Position numbers and translations under genes: made by a program
NCBI GenBank assembly: GCA_002781365.1
Contig: PETN01000009.1
Location: 1 to 63,882, forward strand
Source: Sulfurimonas sp. CG01_land_8_20_14_3_00_36_23
GTDB lineage: Bacteria > Campylobacterota > Campylobacteria > Campylobacterales > Sulfurimonadaceae
Direction: 5' to 3'
Length of the DNA stretch: 63,882 nucleotides
Part shown: one piece after another, positions 1 through 8,126 of the stretch
Layout: each line of letters starts with the position of its first letter
Numbering within the stretch: the stretch's first letter is position 1
The notes under the pieces: model-generated
Database searches by the model: none
What the model was told of the DNA's origin: nothing
What the model saw: only the letters and a program-made list of their open reading frames with translations

Positions 1-67
1 CTCATATGTAAATCCTTATAAATAATTCACTTGATTATGATATCAAATGAATCTCATTTTTTAAGGT

Positions 68-1273
68 TTACACAGTTAGATTTACACTCTCTCAAAAGTT
101 TGTATCTGTATCATTTGAAGTATCATTATTAGGTAATTCTTCTGCATTTTTCATTGCTCTTTCTTCAATCTCTTTATTAATCATAGCCACAGTCTCAGCG
201 TCTCTAATATCCTTTCAAGCAATAAAATTATTTACTATATTATCAAAATCTGATTTACTTAAATCAGCTGTTCCCGTTTTTACTCATTCTATGACTTTAA
301 CACTTTCATCTTTTCTTAAATCTATAATTTTAGTTTTGTCTTCATCATTTTTATAAACTTCAACTTCTCATTCTATTACAATTATTTCAGTAGCAGTAGA
401 ATCTTTTTTCACTCAAAAGATTGTACCTCTAACCGCTGCCGTACTATCTGTCGTATAAACCTCAAAGTTAGAGCTATCATTTAAATGAGTTGCTTTTGTC
501 CAGATAGTACCTGTAGTTAGAGTTAGTTTTATGAAAGTTGTTAAGTTATTGTCTAGTGGGAAAGAAAGCTTTGTAAGTGTTAGTTCTCATCCATTTTCTA
601 AAACAGAAACTGAACCATCAGAAAAATATATTTCAAGGTCTCAAGAAGTTGCTTTTATGGTGTCATTTTCTCTGTAAACAATTCAGCTAGCTGTAGCTAT
701 TAAAATTAACTCTTCGGGATTATATGGTAGATTAGTTTTTGATTTATCATATACAAAATTACTTCCGTTATATTCTCTTATTAGATTATATGGTCAAGCC
801 TCAGCAGTATAATTTCAACTTACTTTAGCTTGATACTCTCAATCTATCAATTGAACAGAAGCTAACTCAAATTGATTAGCTACTATTTTTTCAGTACCTT
901 TAGTTTTTCAGTAAGAATAATATGAATTTGTTCTTGGATCAAGTGGAAGAACATCTAAATATTTTTTAGGCAAAGTATCTTCTGTAATACTCCCATAAAC
1001 TCAGAATGTTAAAGTGTCGTCGTATGAGTGAGAATAACTTGAGTCTACCTTGAAAAAGTTTGTATTCCCTCACGGCATAGGAAGTGAACTATTGTCTTGT
1101 GCGTAAGACTCTAAAGCGTTGTTTATAGTCTCAATATCTGATACTATTTTTGTGTTGTCTGTTTTGTCTTTGTAGCCTTGATTAGCTGAAAGTCATATAA
1201 CAGCAAGGAGTGTAATAATTGCGATAGCAATTATTATTTCCACTAGTGAAAATGCGGATTTTTTGTTTTGCAT
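68..1273 (-). CDS. Type IV prepilin-like protein with FecR-like domain, read with UGA = glycine
   Basis: The frame runs 402 codons from ATG (1273) to TAA (68) only if TGA is sense; it contains 15 in-frame TGA codons, for example codon 27 at 1195-1193. Read as Gly they give sensible protein. A prepilin N-terminus is present (residues 1-30, KKSAFSLVEIIIAIAI, Glu at +5 of the mature form, Ala in place of the usual Gly before the cleavage site), followed by a pseudopilin-like linker (PLDPRTN). Around residues 250-330 is a FecR-type stretch (AAVRGTIFGV, then IVIEGEVEVY). UGA = Gly is the code of SR1/Absconditabacteria and Gracilibacteria. A standard-code gene caller breaks this gene to pieces. On the same strand, AAGGA and an ATG at position 5 suggest another gene starting at the window edge. 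The pilin role is inferred from the N-terminus; the FecR match is from motif shape. Confidence 0.85.
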
Positions 1274-1430
1274 AAAATGAGGTTTATGTATTAAAAGTTT
1301 AGGAGTGATTTTAGTTTAATGTTTTTTTGAGATTTTGGAAGAGGAAGTTTTATAAAAGTAGGTATTCATAAAATTGTCATTTTTCTAAATTAGTGTTACA
1401 ATAATTTAAATACATTTTAATAAAAAAAAT

Positions 1431-1859
1431 ATGCAATATAAAGAATTGTGAATGTTTCAAAATGATAACATACTTAAAGATAAAATAAAAAGAGATTTCG
1501 AATATATAGAATGATTGATTGTTTGAGTATCAGCTTTTATGGAAGAAGAAAAATACTATGAAAAATGAGAAAAAAAAGCTCTTTATGAGAACTTATCAGA
1601 TGTTAAAATAAATTTAAATAGTGATGAATGACTTAACTTATCTTTAGTTTACAATAGATTAACAAATATTCTAAATATAATAATTCCCTATATTGACACA
1701 ACAAATTATAATGAATGGTTAAATCAATCATGACATTTTATAAAATTACAAAATTATATTGGAGAAATATTAAAATCATCATGAATTAATATTGATGTTT
1801 TAGATACACATATCAACGATACTAAAAATGCGATTAATAAAATTATTTTTTCTAAATAA
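1431..1859 (+). CDS. Hypothetical 142-aa protein, read with UGA = glycine
   Basis: The frame is 143 codons from ATG (1431) to TAA (1857-1859) with seven in-frame TGA codons, all readable as Gly. It is divergent from the prepilin gene, with a 157-bp AT-rich spacer between the starts. The protein is soluble-looking, acidic and Asn/Ile/Lys-rich, with no membrane segment; one Trp codon is TGG (NEWLNQ), so TGA is not simply Trp. I do not recognise a family. Two opposed genes sharing the same recoding make chance open frames very unlikely. Confidence 0.75.
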
Positions 1860-1936
1860 TGTTTAGGAATAAATCAGAATTAAATCTTTGTGTACTGCAA
1901 TAGTAGGATATATACAAAATTCATTTATTATGTATT
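1860..1936. other. Probable join between a recoded (table 25) genome and the Campylobacterota chromosome
   Basis: Left of this stretch both genes need UGA = Gly; right of it every gene reads in the standard code. The stretch is 77 bp, very AT-rich and without a gene. No transposase, integrase, tRNA or flanking direct repeat is visible, so a metagenome assembly chimera is the simplest explanation. The join could also lie slightly further right, because the 178-aa gene that follows cannot be tied firmly to either genome. Confidence 0.7.
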
Positions 1937-2473
1937 TTATTTAATTGCAATACCTTTAAACATAACCTGACCTGAACCAGTATTAAGTTTAATAGCTGAT
2001 AACTGTGTGCTATCAGTTGGAAAATTATTTACTGTAAAATGTGCCGACATTGGTACTTTAGATATAAAATCAGATGTACTACTAGCACGTTTATCTAAGA
2101 TAAAAGCTGATGAAATTTTAAACTTTTGCCCTTTTTCATCATATACATAGCTATCAATAATGCTACTTCCTGAGTCTTTACCCATATTAACAATTCGTAA
2201 CTTACAAGTAACACTAGATGATTCTCTAGAACAGCCTAATAAGTTATATTCATAATTCCCCACCATAATAGTTTTTTCAATAGTTGGTTTTGGAAGTCCA
2301 TCTATTGCATTAACTGTAACAGTCCTAGAAGATTTTAATGTATTAATCTCTTTTTGAAAACACTCTAATACTGTTTTAATGTTCTCTTGATTATCCAAGC
2401 TAGTTGATGGATTGATACAATCAGCATATAAAAATGTAGTGGTAAATAATACAAGTATTGAGAATATTTTCAT
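1937..2473 (-). CDS. Secreted protein of unknown function, 178 aa
   Basis: A signal peptide is clear at residues 1-17 (MKIFSILVLFTTTFLYA, then DC). The mature part holds four Cys (C19, C38, C82, C90 approximately), which could form disulfides in the periplasm, and a beta-rich C-terminal half. Standard code is used throughout with ordinary Gly codons, so it belongs with the right-hand genome rather than the recoded segment. AAAGGTG precedes the ATG, and a promoter-like TTTAAA-N17-TATAAT lies at 2532-2504. I do not recognise the family; it is a lone gene with no functional neighbour. Confidence 0.7.
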   Translation of the reverse strand: MKIFSILVLFTTTFLYADCINPSTSLDNQENIKTVLECFQKEINTLKSSRTVTVNAIDGLPKPTIEKTIMVGNYEYNLLGCSRESSSVTCKLRIVNMGKDSGSSIIDSYVYDEKGQKFKISSAFILDKRASSTSDFISKVPMSAHFTVNNFPTDSTQLSAIKLNTGSGQVMFKGIAIK

Positions 2474-2503
2474 GTGAACACCTTTGAAATTTTAAGTTAA
2501 AAA

Positions 2504-2532
2504 TTATAGCTAAATAAAAACGACTTTTTAAA
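2504..2532 (-). promoter_or_regulatory. Promoter of the 178-aa secreted protein gene
   Basis: On the minus strand TTTAAA (2532-2527) and a perfect TATAAT (2509-2504) are 17 bp apart, about 30 bp upstream of the ATG. The consensus match and spacing support it; no transcript data are available. Confidence 0.5.
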
Positions 2533-2587
2533 AGCTGATATAGTTGGTGGTCTTGGATGGAAGTATAATAAAATTATTGAAAATTTA

Positions 2588-2626
2588 AGTAAAACTTCTT
2601 AAAAATACAAGTTTTACTATTTTTTT
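2588..2626. terminator. Hairpin terminator downstream of the ttcA-like gene
   Basis: Inverted repeat AGTAAAACTT (2588-2597) and AAGTTTTACT (2609-2618) with an 11-nt loop is followed on the plus strand by a run of seven T (2620-2626) and on the minus strand by TAAATTTTC. The stem is AT-rich but long. It would end transcripts leaving the minus-strand gene at 2690. Confidence 0.5.
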
Positions 2627-2689
2627 GGATTTTGAAAGAAAAAGTTTGAAATAAAATATAAATTATTTTACCGCGGACTCAACGCGGAC

Positions 2690-3439
2690 TCAGTCCTCTT
2701 TCATAAAAAAAGAATCCACTGAAATGTTCTTAAATGCCGCATTTAGCGAGGTAAACAGGGATGGAAACTCTTTTTCCATCTTCGCTAACATCTCTTTAGT
2801 ACTGGCTCTGGCATGTGGCATCTTAACATCAAATCTCATAGCAGGACACGCTTCATCACCAACCGTTGGCATACTATTCTCAACTGCAGCAGCTGCAAGC
2901 TGTCTCTCTCTCATTTGGATGAGTGGACGGATCACGATCAAACCATTCCCTGCCTTATATTTTGGAGCTAAAGAGCGCATTTGACCATTGTATATAAAAT
3001 TCATAAAGAAGCTCTCTACTGCATCATCTAGATGATGACCAAGAGCCAACTTATTACATCCAAGTTTCTCTGCTAAACCATAAAGTGTTCCTCTTCTCAT
3101 TCTTGAAAAAAAGCTACAAAAAGAGGAGTTCTTTCTTATCTTCTCTTCTGCTAAATCAAAAATTTGAGTGTCATGTATGATATGTGGAATTTCATGCTCT
3201 TTACAATGTTCTATAAGACGATCAAAATTTTCACCCATTCCATAGCCAACCGTCACAGCAATAAATTCAAACTTAAAAGCAGCACGTCGCTGTTGCTCTT
3301 TGAGCGCATGAACCATAGTTAAGGAGTCTTTTCCACCACTTAGTCCAACTAAAATTTTATCGCCCTCTTCTATGAGGTTGAATTCAGCATTTGTTTTACC
3401 AAGTTTTGACATTATCTTTTTTGAAAGTTTAATTTCCAT
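2690..3439 (-). CDS. ttcA: TtcA-like PP-loop tRNA thiolation ATPase, atypical cysteines
   Basis: PP-loop ATP pyrophosphatase: the SGGKDS loop is at residues 34-39, and FCSFFSRMRRGTLY (107-120) and ALGHHLDDA (132-140) are TtcA hallmarks. TtcA makes 2-thiocytidine at tRNA position 32, using a [4Fe-4S] cluster held by Cys from two CxxC motifs. Here each motif keeps only one obvious Cys (C108 in FCSFF, C198 in EACPA), so cluster binding may differ or the protein may act on another substrate. Length (249 aa) is somewhat shorter than the E. coli enzyme. It is followed by a terminator and sits 30 bp downstream of the nucleosidase gene on the same strand. Confidence 0.8.
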   Translation of the reverse strand: MEIKLSKKIMSKLGKTNAEFNLIEEGDKILVGLSGGKDSLTMVHALKEQQRRAAFKFEFIAVTVGYGMGENFDRLIEHCKEHEIPHIIHDTQIFDLAEEKIRKNSSFCSFFSRMRRGTLYGLAEKLGCNKLALGHHLDDAVESFFMNFIYNGQMRSLAPKYKAGNGLIVIRPLIQMRERQLAAAAVENSMPTVGDEACPAMRFDVKMPHARASTKEMLAKMEKEFPSLFTSLNAAFKNISVDSFFMKED

Positions 3440-3469
3440 ATATACATCTTTTTACTAAAAAAATTTTAC

Positions 3470-4174
3470 TCAATTCTCACTCTTCTCAAGAAGCTTGTCT
3501 ACCATTTTTAAAACAAACTCAGCACTCTCAATGGCGCTCGTTTCAAGAAATGTATCAAAAGAGAAACTTGCGTCCATATCTGCAGCATCACTAATAGCAC
3601 GAAGAATAAAGAAAGGAACGTTTAGCGCGTTACAAACAACTGCAACACTTCCACCTTCCATCTCTAAAGCATCTGCATTGAAAGTAGCTCCAATCCAATT
3701 TTTGCGCTCTTCATTTGCAACGAATTGGTCACCTGTTGCAATAATACCCTCTTGCACCACTTTTCCCATCTCTTTTGCTACCTCTTTTGAGAGTTCTATC
3801 ATTCGCTTGTCCGCTTCAACAAATACAGAACCTTCTGGAACGAAACCATAAGGGTGACCAAAAGCTGTAATATCTAGATCATGTTGTGCTAACTTTGTAG
3901 CAACAATTAAATCTCCAACTTTGAGTGTAGGCGAGATAGCTCCAGCCACACCACTAAATAGAAGTACATCTGCACCAAAATGTTGTATCATAGTTGTTGC
4001 AGTCAATGTTGAAAAAACTTTACCAATTTTAGAATAAGCGATAACTAACTCAACACCTTTATATGTTGTCTCATAGAATTTATTGTTTGCATACTCAATA
4101 GTTTTATAATCACCAAGCTTTTCTAAAATTGGTGCTACTTCTTCAGGCATTGCTCCCATGATTGCTATTTTCAT
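3470..4174 (-). CDS. mtnN: 5'-methylthioadenosine/S-adenosylhomocysteine (aminodeoxyfutalosine) nucleosidase
   Basis: The full-length 234-aa MTAN fold has MGAMPEE at the N-terminus (Glu in the PEE pair is the family's acid/base), LFSGVAGAI, the ATGDQFV segment, the ribose-binding ALEMEGGSVA motif and RAISD with the catalytic Asp. The enzyme cleaves adenine from MTA and SAH. In Campylobacterota the same protein (MqnB) also hydrolyses 6-amino-6-deoxyfutalosine in the menaquinone pathway, which is the likely role here but cannot be read from sequence alone. It follows the amidohydrolase gene closely, probably as an operon. Confidence 0.92.
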   Translation of the reverse strand: MKIAIMGAMPEEVAPILEKLGDYKTIEYANNKFYETTYKGVELVIAYSKIGKVFSTLTATTMIQHFGADVLLFSGVAGAISPTLKVGDLIVATKLAQHDLDITAFGHPYGFVPEGSVFVEADKRMIELSKEVAKEMGKVVQEGIIATGDQFVANEERKNWIGATFNADALEMEGGSVAVVCNALNVPFFILRAISDAADMDASFSFDTFLETSAIESAEFVLKMVDKLLEKSEN

Positions 4175-4194
4175 ACGTTTATCCTTTTGTTCTT

Positions 4195-4911
4195 TTATAT
4201 ATCAAATGTTTCTACTAAAGTTTCATAATGTGCCAAGCGATGAATTATTTCTGCTTTTTCATTTACAATACAACTCCCACCCCAAAAACCAAGTCCATCT
4301 TCAAAACCGACACGATTGACAAAGAGAACTGTTGCATGACACTCTTTTGCCACTTTCTTGATTATAGTGTACCACTGCTTTTCAATTTCAAGTCCCTCAT
4401 CACTAAAACCACGTGCAGGTGATGCTACTAAAGCTATGATGTAATCAGGGTTAGCTCTCTTTAACTCTTCATGAATCGATGTATGCCATAAATCTTCGCA
4501 TACAAGCATAGAAATTTTACGATTATTATTTATAAAGGTATCAATCCTATTTCCAGCATTAAAATATCGAGCTTCTTCAAACATTCCATAATTTGGCAAA
4601 TGAATTTTGTCATGTTTATTCAGCAGTTCACCCTTGCTAAAATAGAGTGCTGAATTTCTAAAGACATCTCCCTCTCTCATAGCTGCTCCAACAACAATAT
4701 CCACATGTAAACTTGCTGTGAAGAGTTCTTGAAGTTCGTCAAGATACCACGCATCTTCAAAAAGCTTATCTTGTAACATATAGCCATTTAAAGAGAGTTC
4801 TGGAAATACAATTAAATCGCTACTCTCTTTCATCTCATTTACAATTTCTAGAACTGTTTTAAGATTTGAACGATTTAACTTAGGTGAAATTTGAGCTAAA
4901 GTAACTCTCAT
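4195..4911 (-). CDS. Carbon-nitrogen hydrolase resembling the glutaminase domain of NAD synthetase
   Basis: Nitrilase-superfamily protein with the complete catalytic triad: Glu38 in FPELSLNGY, Lys102 in HDKIHLP and Cys138 in VCEDLWH. CEDLWH is the form seen in the N-terminal amidase domain of glutamine-dependent NAD synthetases, but no NadE synthetase domain follows, so it stands alone (238 aa). It could supply ammonia to a separate NadE or hydrolyse another amide. It is 1 bp from fabD upstream and 20 bp from the nucleosidase downstream, implying co-transcription. Confidence 0.8.
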   Translation of the reverse strand: MRVTLAQISPKLNRSNLKTVLEIVNEMKESSDLIVFPELSLNGYMLQDKLFEDAWYLDELQELFTASLHVDIVVGAAMREGDVFRNSALYFSKGELLNKHDKIHLPNYGMFEEARYFNAGNRIDTFINNNRKISMLVCEDLWHTSIHEELKRANPDYIIALVASPARGFSDEGLEIEKQWYTIIKKVAKECHATVLFVNRVGFEDGLGFWGGSCIVNEKAEIIHRLAHYETLVETFDI

Positions 4912-4912
4912 T

Positions 4913-5854
4913 TTAGATACAAACTTCCTCTACAACTTTAGCTAAGGATGCCATATCTGACACATTTAAAGTGCTTAAGTTCCCTGCAATTCTACGGTTT
5001 AAACCTTTTAAAACTGTTCCATTTCCAAACTCAATTGCTAAATCGACATCACTGGCAATTGCTTCTATCGATTGTTTGTACTTCACTGGTTTAATTAACT
5101 GCTCTTTTAAAAGTGACACAGCATCCTCTTTGTTACTATATGGCTTTGTCGTAACATTTGATATGATTGGAGCTTCAAAATTATTTTTTATCATCAGTTG
5201 CATCATCTCTTCTAGCGGTGCTTGTGCAGGAGCTAAAAGGTCACAATGAGAGGCTACAGACATATTTAAAAGAAGTGCTCTTTTGGCACCTGCATCTTTA
5301 AACGTTTGCTCTAAAGAGATTAAATCAGATTTCATACCAGCGACAACTAGCTGTCCATCTTGGTTGTAGTTAGCAGGCCAAACTTTTTTTCCTTGTTCTT
5401 GCGCATCACTACAAACTTTTTCAACACCTACATCATCTAAGCCAACAATAGCCATCATCCCAGCTTCAATAGATTCACATGCGGACTGCATAAAAGAGCC
5501 TCTTTTATGTACTAGTTCAATTGCATCTTCAAAATCAATTGCACCGCTTGCACATAAAGCAGAAAATTCTCCTAAAGAGTGTCCTAAAAAGAGTGTAGCT
5601 TTACTTTGTGGGCATGCTTCTTTAAAAAGACGATACGCAATCATTTGTACTAATAATATTGCAGGCTGTGTAAAAGCTGTTTGTGCCAATTGTTCATTGT
5701 CTTCAAAAATCAACGCTTTAAAATCAACACCAATTCTCTCAGAAGCTTTCTCAAACATCTCTCTTGCAAGTTCACTATTATCGTAAAAATCTTGTCCCAT
5801 ACCAACTGCTTGGCTACCTTGTCCAGAAAAAATCATAGCTATTTTTTTTGACAT
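4913..5854 (-). CDS. fabD: Malonyl-CoA:ACP transacylase
   Basis: FabD loads malonyl groups from CoA onto acyl carrier protein for fatty acid synthesis. GQGSQ (11-15) forms the oxyanion region, GHSLGEFSAL (91-100) carries the nucleophile Ser93, and MSVASHCDLLAPA carries the catalytic His. The length (313 aa) is normal. Its ATG overlaps the stop of the upstream Fis/AAA gene at 5854, so the two are translationally linked. Confidence 0.95.
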   Translation of the reverse strand: MSKKIAMIFSGQGSQAVGMGQDFYDNSELAREMFEKASERIGVDFKALIFEDNEQLAQTAFTQPAILLVQMIAYRLFKEACPQSKATLFLGHSLGEFSALCASGAIDFEDAIELVHKRGSFMQSACESIEAGMMAIVGLDDVGVEKVCSDAQEQGKKVWPANYNQDGQLVVAGMKSDLISLEQTFKDAGAKRALLLNMSVASHCDLLAPAQAPLEEMMQLMIKNNFEAPIISNVTTKPYSNKEDAVSLLKEQLIKPVKYKQSIEAIASDVDLAIEFGNGTVLKGLNRRIAGNLSTLNVSDMASLAKVVEEVCI

Positions 5855-6624
5855 TATTCATCTCCAATATTGTGCAAATATTCTTTATTATCTGCAATTT
5901 TTTTTCTAAGTGTATTTCTATTTAAACCAAGCTTATCAGAGAGCTGAAGCTGCGATTTGTATTTTTTAAGTCCTGCTTTTATCAATGGAACTTCATAAAG
6001 ATATAATAGATTTTTATAATCGTTGTTAGAGCCCATTTTTTCTAAGAAATAATTTTCCATAATAGCAATAAGCTCAACATCTTTTATATCTTGTAAAAGG
6101 CAGTTGACCATTACCTGACGTCTTAAAGAGTTTGAATTATCACTCAAATCATATTTGAAATCTTTAGTATTAAACTCTTCAGAAGTAGAAAATAAAACAG
6201 ATGCCTCTTTTATGAACTTTTTAATCAATAAAGAAACATCTTCAAGTCTTTCTCGTAATGGAGGTATATCAAATTTAATACTAAACAAATCATCCACATA
6301 CTCATTCACAAATAAGCTGTTTGCAGTTGCTATGACTCGAACGTCATTTAAACGGATACTCTCTACAATTCTTTTAATATTTGGTGAGTTCTCTAAATTG
6401 GTAATAATAATCTCTTTTGTACTTTCGAGTGTAGATAAAAGACGATTAAAATCAGATGCATCCAATAGGGGTGCATCTGGGAGTATATACATTGCAAGGC
6501 TTTTTTTGCCAACACCAGACTCTCCTGTTATAAGAGAGTTTACAGTAAGTGTTTTTAAAAGGTTAGCTGTCTTTAATGCTTTTTTTGAAGCCTCTGAAGC
6601 AGTTAAAAAATTAGTGACATCCAC
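5854..6624 (-). CDS. AAA-like regulator with C-terminal Fis-type DNA-binding helix
   Basis: The N-terminal half resembles a shortened sigma-54 activator ATPase: Walker A GESGVGKK, an IITNLEN strand in the Walker B position and a PPLRERLEDV segment. No GAFTGA loop, needed for contact with sigma-54, is present. The C-terminus (SDKLGLNRNTLRKKI) is a Fis-type helix-turn-helix. It may be a nucleoid or transcription factor derived from an activator. A longer frame to ATG 6684 would overlap slyD by 74 bp and would encode slyD's Cys/His tail out of frame, so I prefer GTG 6624; ATG 6657 is a possible alternative. The gene is probably translated from the slyD mRNA. Confidence 0.7.
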   Translation of the reverse strand: MDVTNFLTASEASKKALKTANLLKTLTVNSLITGESGVGKKSLAMYILPDAPLLDASDFNRLLSTLESTKEIIITNLENSPNIKRIVESIRLNDVRVIATANSLFVNEYVDDLFSIKFDIPPLRERLEDVSLLIKKFIKEASVLFSTSEEFNTKDFKYDLSDNSNSLRRQVMVNCLLQDIKDVELIAIMENYFLEKMGSNNDYKNLLYLYEVPLIKAGLKKYKSQLQLSDKLGLNRNTLRKKIADNKEYLHNIGDE

Positions 6625-7129
6625 AACCGCTGCCACCGCCAGTACCACAGCATCCATCATCTTGTTTATTTTCTGCTGGAACACCAGTCATAGCTTCTTC
6701 AGCAGATGCATCTCTTATGTTATTTATAGTCACGTTAAACATTAAATCTTTACCAGCTAATGGGTGATTAAAATCTATAACTACTGTTTCTTCATTGATT
6801 TCCATAACTGTAACTTGAACCGTACCGCCATCTTCGCCTTGACCATAAAGAGTCATTCCAACTGCTAAGTCAATACCTGCAAATTGGTCTAGAGGAACTT
6901 CTTGCTTAGCATCTGGATTGTGTGTTCCGTAAGCATCTTCAGATTTAACTAAAATATCACCTTTTTCACCAATAGACATATTAACAATGCCATTTTCTAA
7001 GCCAGGAATAATTTGACCTTTACCAAACATAAATACTAAAGGTGCTCCGCCCACGTTACTATCTACAACTTTATCACCATCACGAACTTCATATTCGATT
7101 GATACAATTTGATTTGTTTCTATTGCCAT
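6611..7129 (-). CDS. slyD: SlyD-type FKBP peptidyl-prolyl isomerase with metal-binding tail
   Basis: An FKBP core opens the protein (VSIEYEVRDGDKVVDSN, PLVFMFGKGQIIPGLE) with an inserted chaperone flap (residues ~70-130, VIDFNHPLAGKDLMFNVTI). The C-terminus ends in a Cys/His/Gly-rich tail (DDGCCGTGGGSGCGCH), suited to Ni2+ or other metal ions. SlyD isomerises prolyl bonds, chaperones folding and hands nickel to hydrogenase maturation; hypA/hypE occur at 23.6-24.9 kb in the same window. Length 172 aa. Confidence 0.9.
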   Translation of the reverse strand: MAIETNQIVSIEYEVRDGDKVVDSNVGGAPLVFMFGKGQIIPGLENGIVNMSIGEKGDILVKSEDAYGTHNPDAKQEVPLDQFAGIDLAVGMTLYGQGEDGGTVQVTVMEINEETVVIDFNHPLAGKDLMFNVTINNIRDASAEEAMTGVPAENKQDDGCCGTGGGSGCGCH

Positions 7130-7202
7130 TTTGTTAAGCCTTCTTATTTATTTTTTTGGATTCTATCATAATAACATATAATATGGCTGAAAAAATAATG
7201 CA

Positions 7203-8123
7203 CTACTTCATAGAAGTAAGATATTTTTCAGCATCATTTGCATGTTTACTGTTTGGATATTTTGCAATTATTGCTTCATAAAAAGTTTTTGCGTTTGTTT
7301 TATCCCCAGTTTTATCCATAGAAAGAGCAGTATGAATCATCAAAGTTGGCATGTACGATGCCGTACTATGTAAAGATGCACTTTTTTTGAAATAGGCTAT
7401 AGCATCTGCATAATTTTTTCTATAGTACTTCATCTCCCCGATCATATAGTTTGAAGTAGCCGGTTTATAATTTTTTTCGATGAGATAAGTATAATGTTCT
7501 ATTGCTTTTGTATAATACTTTTTATCATAGTATGCTTTTGCCTTAGTTTCAATATCACTATTTTTCATACCCTCAAATTCTGATTTATTTTTTTTTGCCG
7601 CAGGGCTATGCTTGAACTCTTTGGCTAATAAATCTTTAAATTTGTTGATATCAGTAACTAAATTATTAAATTCACTTTTAGTTACATAGCTACTATTTAT
7701 TGTATCAACTAAGCGTGAAATTTCACTCATAGCCATCTTTATTTCTTCAATATTCTGCGAATTTTTTTGACTTATTTCAGTTAATCTTTTTTCATATTCA
7801 TTTGAACTTTCAAGTGCTTCACTACTCTTTTGATTCAAAACTTGCATACTCATTTTATTCTCTTGAGATTTTACTGCTAATCCTTCGAGTATAGCTTGTA
7901 AGCCATCAATTCTATCTCTAATTGAATCGACTTCGTTTGCTTGATTATTACTTTTGATTACTACTTTATGAAGATTATTTTTATTTTGGAGAATTACTTC
8001 TTCGCTTGAGGTTAAGCCATAAGGATTTGGATTATTGAGATTTCCAGCACCGAACGCTGAAGGTTCGCTACTGAATAATGGCACGACAATTGTTGCTAAG
8101 GCAACCAATAGAGTGCGCTTCAT
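7203..8123 (-). CDS. ybgF: Tol-Pal system coordinator, TPR protein (CpoB/YbgF)
   Basis: A signal peptide (residues 1-18) is followed by a long coiled coil (about 55-155, rich in NSSYVTKSEFNNL-type heptads) and C-terminal TPR repeats (AKAYYDKKYYTKAIEHYTYL; GEMKYYRKNYADAIAYFKKS; DKTGDKTNAKTFYEAII; YPNSKHANDAEKYL). This is the CpoB arrangement. The periplasmic protein links Tol-Pal outer-membrane constriction with peptidoglycan synthesis at division. It lies 3 bp downstream of pal. Confidence 0.88.
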   Translation of the reverse strand: MKRTLLVALATIVVPLFSSEPSAFGAGNLNNPNPYGLTSSEEVILQNKNNLHKVVIKSNNQANEVDSIRDRIDGLQAILEGLAVKSQENKMSMQVLNQKSSEALESSNEYEKRLTEISQKNSQNIEEIKMAMSEISRLVDTINSSYVTKSEFNNLVTDINKFKDLLAKEFKHSPAAKKNKSEFEGMKNSDIETKAKAYYDKKYYTKAIEHYTYLIEKNYKPATSNYMIGEMKYYRKNYADAIAYFKKSASLHSTASYMPTLMIHTALSMDKTGDKTNAKTFYEAIIAKYPNSKHANDAEKYLTSMK

Positions 8124-8126
8124 GAA

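Noticed and set aside
2519-2602. 27-codon plus-strand frame ending in ADIVGGLGWKYN... followed by a terminator, possible gene remnant
   Set aside because: It is too short, has no start codon, overlaps the promoter of the 178-aa gene and matches no family I can name.
6625-6684. N-terminal extension of the Fis/AAA gene to ATG 6684
   Set aside because: It is slyD's Cys/Gly tail read in another frame (AVVLAVAAVVDV-like low-complexity) and overlaps slyD by 74 bp.
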